Positions 4,783 to 7,038 of a stretch of DNA of 7,038 bases are shown in pieces. The stretch is from Actinomycetes bacterium (lineage in GTDB: Bacteria; Actinomycetota; Acidimicrobiia; Acidimicrobiales; SZUA-35): assembly GCA_024227975.1 (NCBI GenBank), contig JAAETV010000129.1:1-7038 (forward strand), read 5' to 3'. The notes under the pieces were generated by a model. The model ran no database searches. It was not told where the DNA came from and saw only the letters and a program-made list of their open reading frames with translations. The position numbers were made by a program, and so were the translations under genes. Each line of letters opens with the position of its first letter. Within the stretch, counting starts at the first letter, position 1.

Positions 4783-6816
4783 TCGGGCGCGACCATCGTT
4801 GTCGGTTCGGCCGCTACTGGTCCAGACGGTCGGGGAGCCGGTGCGGCGTACGTGTACACCCCTGACGGTATTGGTGGGTACAGCGAGGTGAAGTTGGTCG
4901 CTCCTGACGGCGCCAGCGATGATGGTTTCGGAAGCGCACTTGCGGTTTCAGGCTCCTCGATCATCGTTGGCGCCCCATTCGACGACCACGTCGGAGTGGA
5001 CTCCGGGTCCATCTATGTTTTCAAAGCCGTTGGGTCTGGTGGTTACAGCACGGCGAAGTACGTTGCCTCCGACGGGGCCGCCGGTGACCACTACGGCGCC
5101 TCGGTCGCCTCCGATGGCTCAACGATCGTTGTCGGTGCACCTGGCGATGACGACACCGGCCAGAGCGCAGGGTCGGCCTACATCCTCACCTCGCTGGGAG
5201 CCGGCTCCTATAGGGAAACCAAGCTCTTGGCTTTCGACGGCGCCGCCTCTGACGGCTTTGGCGCCCCGGTTGCAGTATCGGACGGCAAGGTCTTGGTCGG
5301 GGCGTCTGGCGATGGAGACAACGGATACTGGTCGGGATCGACCTACCTCTATACACCCAACGGGTTGACAACCTACGCCGAGACAAAGCTGATCGCATCC
5401 GACGGAGCAGCCCTGGATTCGTTCGGTAGCGCTCTCGCCATATCCGGCCAGACGATCGCCATCGGTGCCTATCGACATGACACCACTGCCGGCGATGAGG
5501 CGGGCGCCGTATACGTCTTCTCGGGGCCACCACCACCCCTTCCCCCGACATTCGGGATGACGGTGCTGGCCGCCCCGTGCCCGATCTACGACACGGCGAC
5601 GGCGACCGGGCCGGGATTGACCGGCCCTCTGCCCGGTAACGAGTTTCGGACCATCTCGGTGACCGGGCCTCTCCCTGCCGGGCAAGGAGTTGGTGTGCAC
5701 CAATGTGTCCCAGCCGACGCCACCGCAGTCACCTTCACGATCTCTGCCGTCGATCCCCTCGCTTCGGGCAATCTCCGACTCTCACCGGCAGGGATCGTTC
5801 CGAACGGTGGAGTGGTCAACTACGCGGCAACGCCGTTGAACAATGTCAATACGGTGACCGTGCCGCTGAGCGATCTCGGTCAGGTGGACGTCTTCGCCAA
5901 CGTGGGTGGAACTGGGGTCAGACTCGTGGCCATCGGCTACTCCTCGCGCTTGTCCACCTTGTGGTACAACGGCCTGACACCCTGTGCGGCGGCTGACTCC
6001 CGGCCCAGCTTCGGCTCCACGGGTGCCTTCGCCGGGCCTTTCGCGGCCGGGGCCGCCTACCCGAACATCGACGTCGTCGGTACCTTCTCGGCTGGTCAGG
6101 GCGGCGGCAACACCGACTGCGGTGTGCCAGCCGGAGCGGACGCAGTCATCATCAACCTCGTTGCCGTGAAAGCATCGGGAGGATCGGGCTTCCTCTCGGT
6201 ATCACCGGGCAGTGCCGATCCCTTCGAGCCAGCGACCCCCTTCGCCGAGATGGGGATGAACAACGCAGCCACAATGGTTGTCCCGCTTCACATGGGCGAA
6301 ACCATCGCCATTGACATCGACGCTCTCACCGGGACTCCGTCGACCCACGTACGAGTGGTCGTCTTGGGCTACCTGGATGATGCTGGCGACGGCTATTTCC
6401 CCCTTACCGGCTGCGCCGCCTTCGACTCTCGACCGGGGTTTGGGGCATCGGGCAGCTTCCTCGGGGAACGTGCCGCAGGGTCTGCCACGACCTACCAGAT
6501 CACGGGGAGGATCCCAGCTGCACAGGGCGGCAACGGTGGTGACTGTGGCGTCCCAGCTGGGGCCAAGGCGGTGCTGATCAACCTCGTGGCCGTCCAGCCC
6601 GTCACCGAGGGGAACTTTCGGGCCTACGCCACTGGAAGCACTCCAACGGGCGGTGTGCTCAACTTCGGCCTAGTCAGTCCTCCCCTCAACAACAGCAACG
6701 CGGTGGTGGTACCGCTCTCGGCCATCGGCCAACTCGACCTGTTCACCAACACCGCCTTCAACGACGGGGCCCCAAGCACCCACGCCCGAGGTGTGGTGCT
6801 CGGCTACTACCGCTAG
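4603..6816 (+). CDS. FG-GAP beta-propeller surface protein, 5'-truncated and joined to HNH-gene sequence
   Basis: The longest frame gives 737 aa from ATG 4603, but residues 1-53 are HNH-gene DNA read out of frame. Genuine protein begins near ATG 4762 (residue 54, MATSVAVSGATIVVG). Residues 54-307 are five FG-GAP blades with an exact 55-residue period (V/L-A-V-S-G cores at 58, 113, 168, 223 and 278) and acidic loops such as GAPGDDDTG that are typical calcium sites. A Pro-rich linker (309-315) leads to three tandem domains of about 135-145 aa (about 316-446, 453-590 and 597-737). Each has a Cys pair (326/368, 461/506, 604/648); the last two have CAAxDSRPxFG, QGG..DCGVPAGA and LGY near the end. 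No signal peptide remains, although such proteins are secreted, and seven blades are usual, so the signal and roughly two blades are probably lost. Neither ATG has a good Shine-Dalgarno. Likely a non-exported remnant; the coding frame itself is intact to TAG 6814-6816. Confidence 0.8.
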   Translation: MKQRLKRSKDACSIGAIDGENEITRSFIARRTWPAYRPGGLPVKSATSTSVRCMATSVAVSGATIVVGSAATGPDGRGAGAAYVYTPDGIGGYSEVKLVAPDGASDDGFGSALAVSGSSIIVGAPFDDHVGVDSGSIYVFKAVGSGGYSTAKYVASDGAAGDHYGASVASDGSTIVVGAPGDDDTGQSAGSAYILTSLGAGSYRETKLLAFDGAASDGFGAPVAVSDGKVLVGASGDGDNGYWSGSTYLYTPNGLTTYAETKLIASDGAALDSFGSALAISGQTIAIGAYRHDTTAGDEAGAVYVFSGPPPPLPPTFGMTVLAAPCPIYDTATATGPGLTGPLPGNEFRTISVTGPLPAGQGVGVHQCVPADATAVTFTISAVDPLASGNLRLSPAGIVPNGGVVNYAATPLNNVNTVTVPLSDLGQVDVFANVGGTGVRLVAIGYSSRLSTLWYNGLTPCAAADSRPSFGSTGAFAGPFAAGAAYPNIDVVGTFSAGQGGGNTDCGVPAGADAVIINLVAVKASGGSGFLSVSPGSADPFEPATPFAEMGMNNAATMVVPLHMGETIAIDIDALTGTPSTHVRVVVLGYLDDAGDGYFPLTGCAAFDSRPGFGASGSFLGERAAGSATTYQITGRIPAAQGGNGGDCGVPAGAKAVLINLVAVQPVTEGNFRAYATGSTPTGGVLNFGLVSPPLNNSNAVVVPLSAIGQLDLFTNTAFNDGAPSTHARGVVLGYYR
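4762..5526 (+). repeat. Five tandem FG-GAP coding repeats, 165-bp period
   Basis: Aligning the (V/L)A(V/I)SG cores places the repeats exactly 55 codons apart through five copies. Each contains an FG/YG-type entry, a TIVVGAP-like strand, an acidic loop, a G-x-x-Y(V/L)(F/Y) strand and a TKL-x-A-x-DGA ending. The nucleotide copies are diverged, so this is an old protein repeat. The first copy is cut at its FG entry by the junction; the last stops after its (V)YVFSG strand. Confidence 0.85.
5545..6813 (+). repeat. Three tandem Cys-paired C-terminal domains
   Basis: Three related units of roughly 135-145 codons end the FG-GAP protein. Shared landmarks are a first Cys in CxxxD(S/T)xxxxG, a Q-G-G or Q-G-V region before the second Cys (42-45 residues later), a strand such as AVxINLVAV, a Gly-Asn-rich NN-x-N/A-A turn before VPL, and a final V(V/A)xGY. 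The first unit is the most diverged (CPIYDTATATG). They resemble the 'DTR/DSRP' beta-rich modules appended to many actinobacterial secreted proteins; function not known to me. Confidence 0.7.
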
Positions 6817-6836
6817 CTCGACGACGTCGCTCTAGC
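6812..6836. terminator. Imperfect hairpin between convergent genes
   Basis: GCTAG, CT, CGAC, loop GAC, GTCG, CT, CTAGC: a 5-bp and a 4-bp stem separated by a symmetric 2x2 internal loop. It overlaps the FG-GAP stop codon, in the 62-bp gap between convergent genes. There is no U-tract on either side, so termination is only a plausible role. Confidence 0.3.
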
Positions 6837-6878
6837 ACCAGTTCTGGCCACCCCGGCTCAAGCTGCGATCGGTGTTTG

Positions 6879-7038
6879 TCAGGGTCTCAGGGGGAGCTCG
6901 CTGGTTCGTTTGATGACCTTCATCGCCAGCTGGGACGTGAGAGTCTGGATGTGGGGCAGGCTGGCGAGCGTGTCGATGTAGAGCGCTTCGAACTCTTCGG
7001 CGTCGGCTGTGACGATTCGGAGGAGGTAGTCGGGCTGG
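6879..7038 (-). CDS. Lrp/AsnC-family transcriptional regulator, C-terminal end
   Basis: The frame enters from the right edge on the minus strand and gives 52 residues to TGA at 6881-6879. The sequence starts QPDYLLRIVTADAEEFEALY and continues through TLASLPHIQTLTSQLAMKVIKRT to ELPLRP. This is the second half of the RAM/AsnC ligand-binding domain: the DYLL-R-V strand, the helix with a late LP-x-I/V, the T-x-(T/S) strand, and the K-xx-LPL tail usual in this family. Such regulators bind amino acids and control amino-acid metabolism or transport genes. The DNA-binding N-terminus is outside the window. The tail looks complete, so this gene appears intact in the part seen. It is convergent with the FG-GAP gene. 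Confidence 0.85.
   Translation of the reverse strand, partial: QPDYLLRIVTADAEEFEALYIDTLASLPHIQTLTSQLAMKVIKRTSELPLRP

Noticed and set aside
5119..5703. Minus-strand 194-aa frame inside the FG-GAP gene
   Set aside because: Arginine/glycine-rich shadow of a strongly periodic coding repeat on the other strand.
1..7038. Alternative genetic code with TGA or TAG reassigned
   Set aside because: The signal peptidase and the Lrp-like gene end in TGA at family-appropriate lengths. Three other genes end in TAG, and the internal stops are of different types.
1..7038. CRISPR array, tRNA/rRNA genes, insertion sequence or prophage
   Set aside because: No regularly spaced short repeats with unique spacers, no recognisable tRNA arms or rRNA segments, and no transposase, integrase or phage structural motifs were seen.

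Overview
The window looks like chromosomal DNA from a high-GC actinobacterium. Codon usage is GC-rich, the surface-protein architecture (FG-GAP propeller followed by Cys-paired 'CxxxDSRP' domains) is of the kind seen in Acidimicrobiia-like actinobacteria, and there is an ER/SipW-type signal peptidase with cognate exported proteins. The taxonomic placement is inference from style of sequence, not from a marker gene.

Layout. (1) At the left edge, minus strand, 119 to 1 and running off the window, is the start of a radical SAM enzyme of the anaerobic sulfatase-maturase (anSME) type. The third cysteine codon of its CX3CX2C cluster motif reads TGA. (2) Positions 120-426 hold nothing recognisable. 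(3) From 3678 down to 427 on the minus strand lies a four-gene, probably co-transcribed cluster. In order of transcription it encodes a 251-aa exported protein, a 192-aa TasA/camelysin-like exported protein, a SipW/ER-type signal peptidase I, and a six-helix membrane protein with a GAF-like region. That last protein ends in the first residues of a GGDEF domain (GPLTGMAN, then stop). Both exported proteins carry the same post-hydrophobic motif (F-x-A-T-T-x-N-S-x-N-S) expected of substrates of this peptidase class. The peptidase and sensor genes overlap by ATGA. (4) Positions 3679-4208 form a divergent intergenic region with a perfect 26-nt double palindrome (4009-4034) and a strong Shine-Dalgarno before a short TTG reading frame. 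(5) From 4209, plus strand, is a broken HNH-endonuclease-family gene. It has an in-frame TAG at 4389 and loses its catalytic end at about 4765-4782. (6) At that point the DNA passes, in another frame, into a 5'-truncated FG-GAP surface-protein gene that runs to 6816. (7) At the right edge, minus strand, is the C-terminal end of an Lrp/AsnC-family regulator, convergent with the FG-GAP gene.

How it fits together. The intact, coherent unit is a dedicated export system: a specialised signal peptidase and two secreted substrates, possibly forming or decorating a surface fibre. A membrane sensor is translationally coupled to the peptidase and probably once had a diguanylate cyclase output. Around that unit an unusual number of genes are damaged: the anSME by a stop at a ligand Cys, the GGDEF gene cut at the domain boundary, the HNH gene by a nonsense codon plus truncation, and the FG-GAP gene by loss of its 5' end. 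This is either a region of genomic decay and rearrangement or, for the two point stops, possible sequence error. For the anSME stop, selenocysteine is a less likely alternative that the sequence beyond position 1 would settle.
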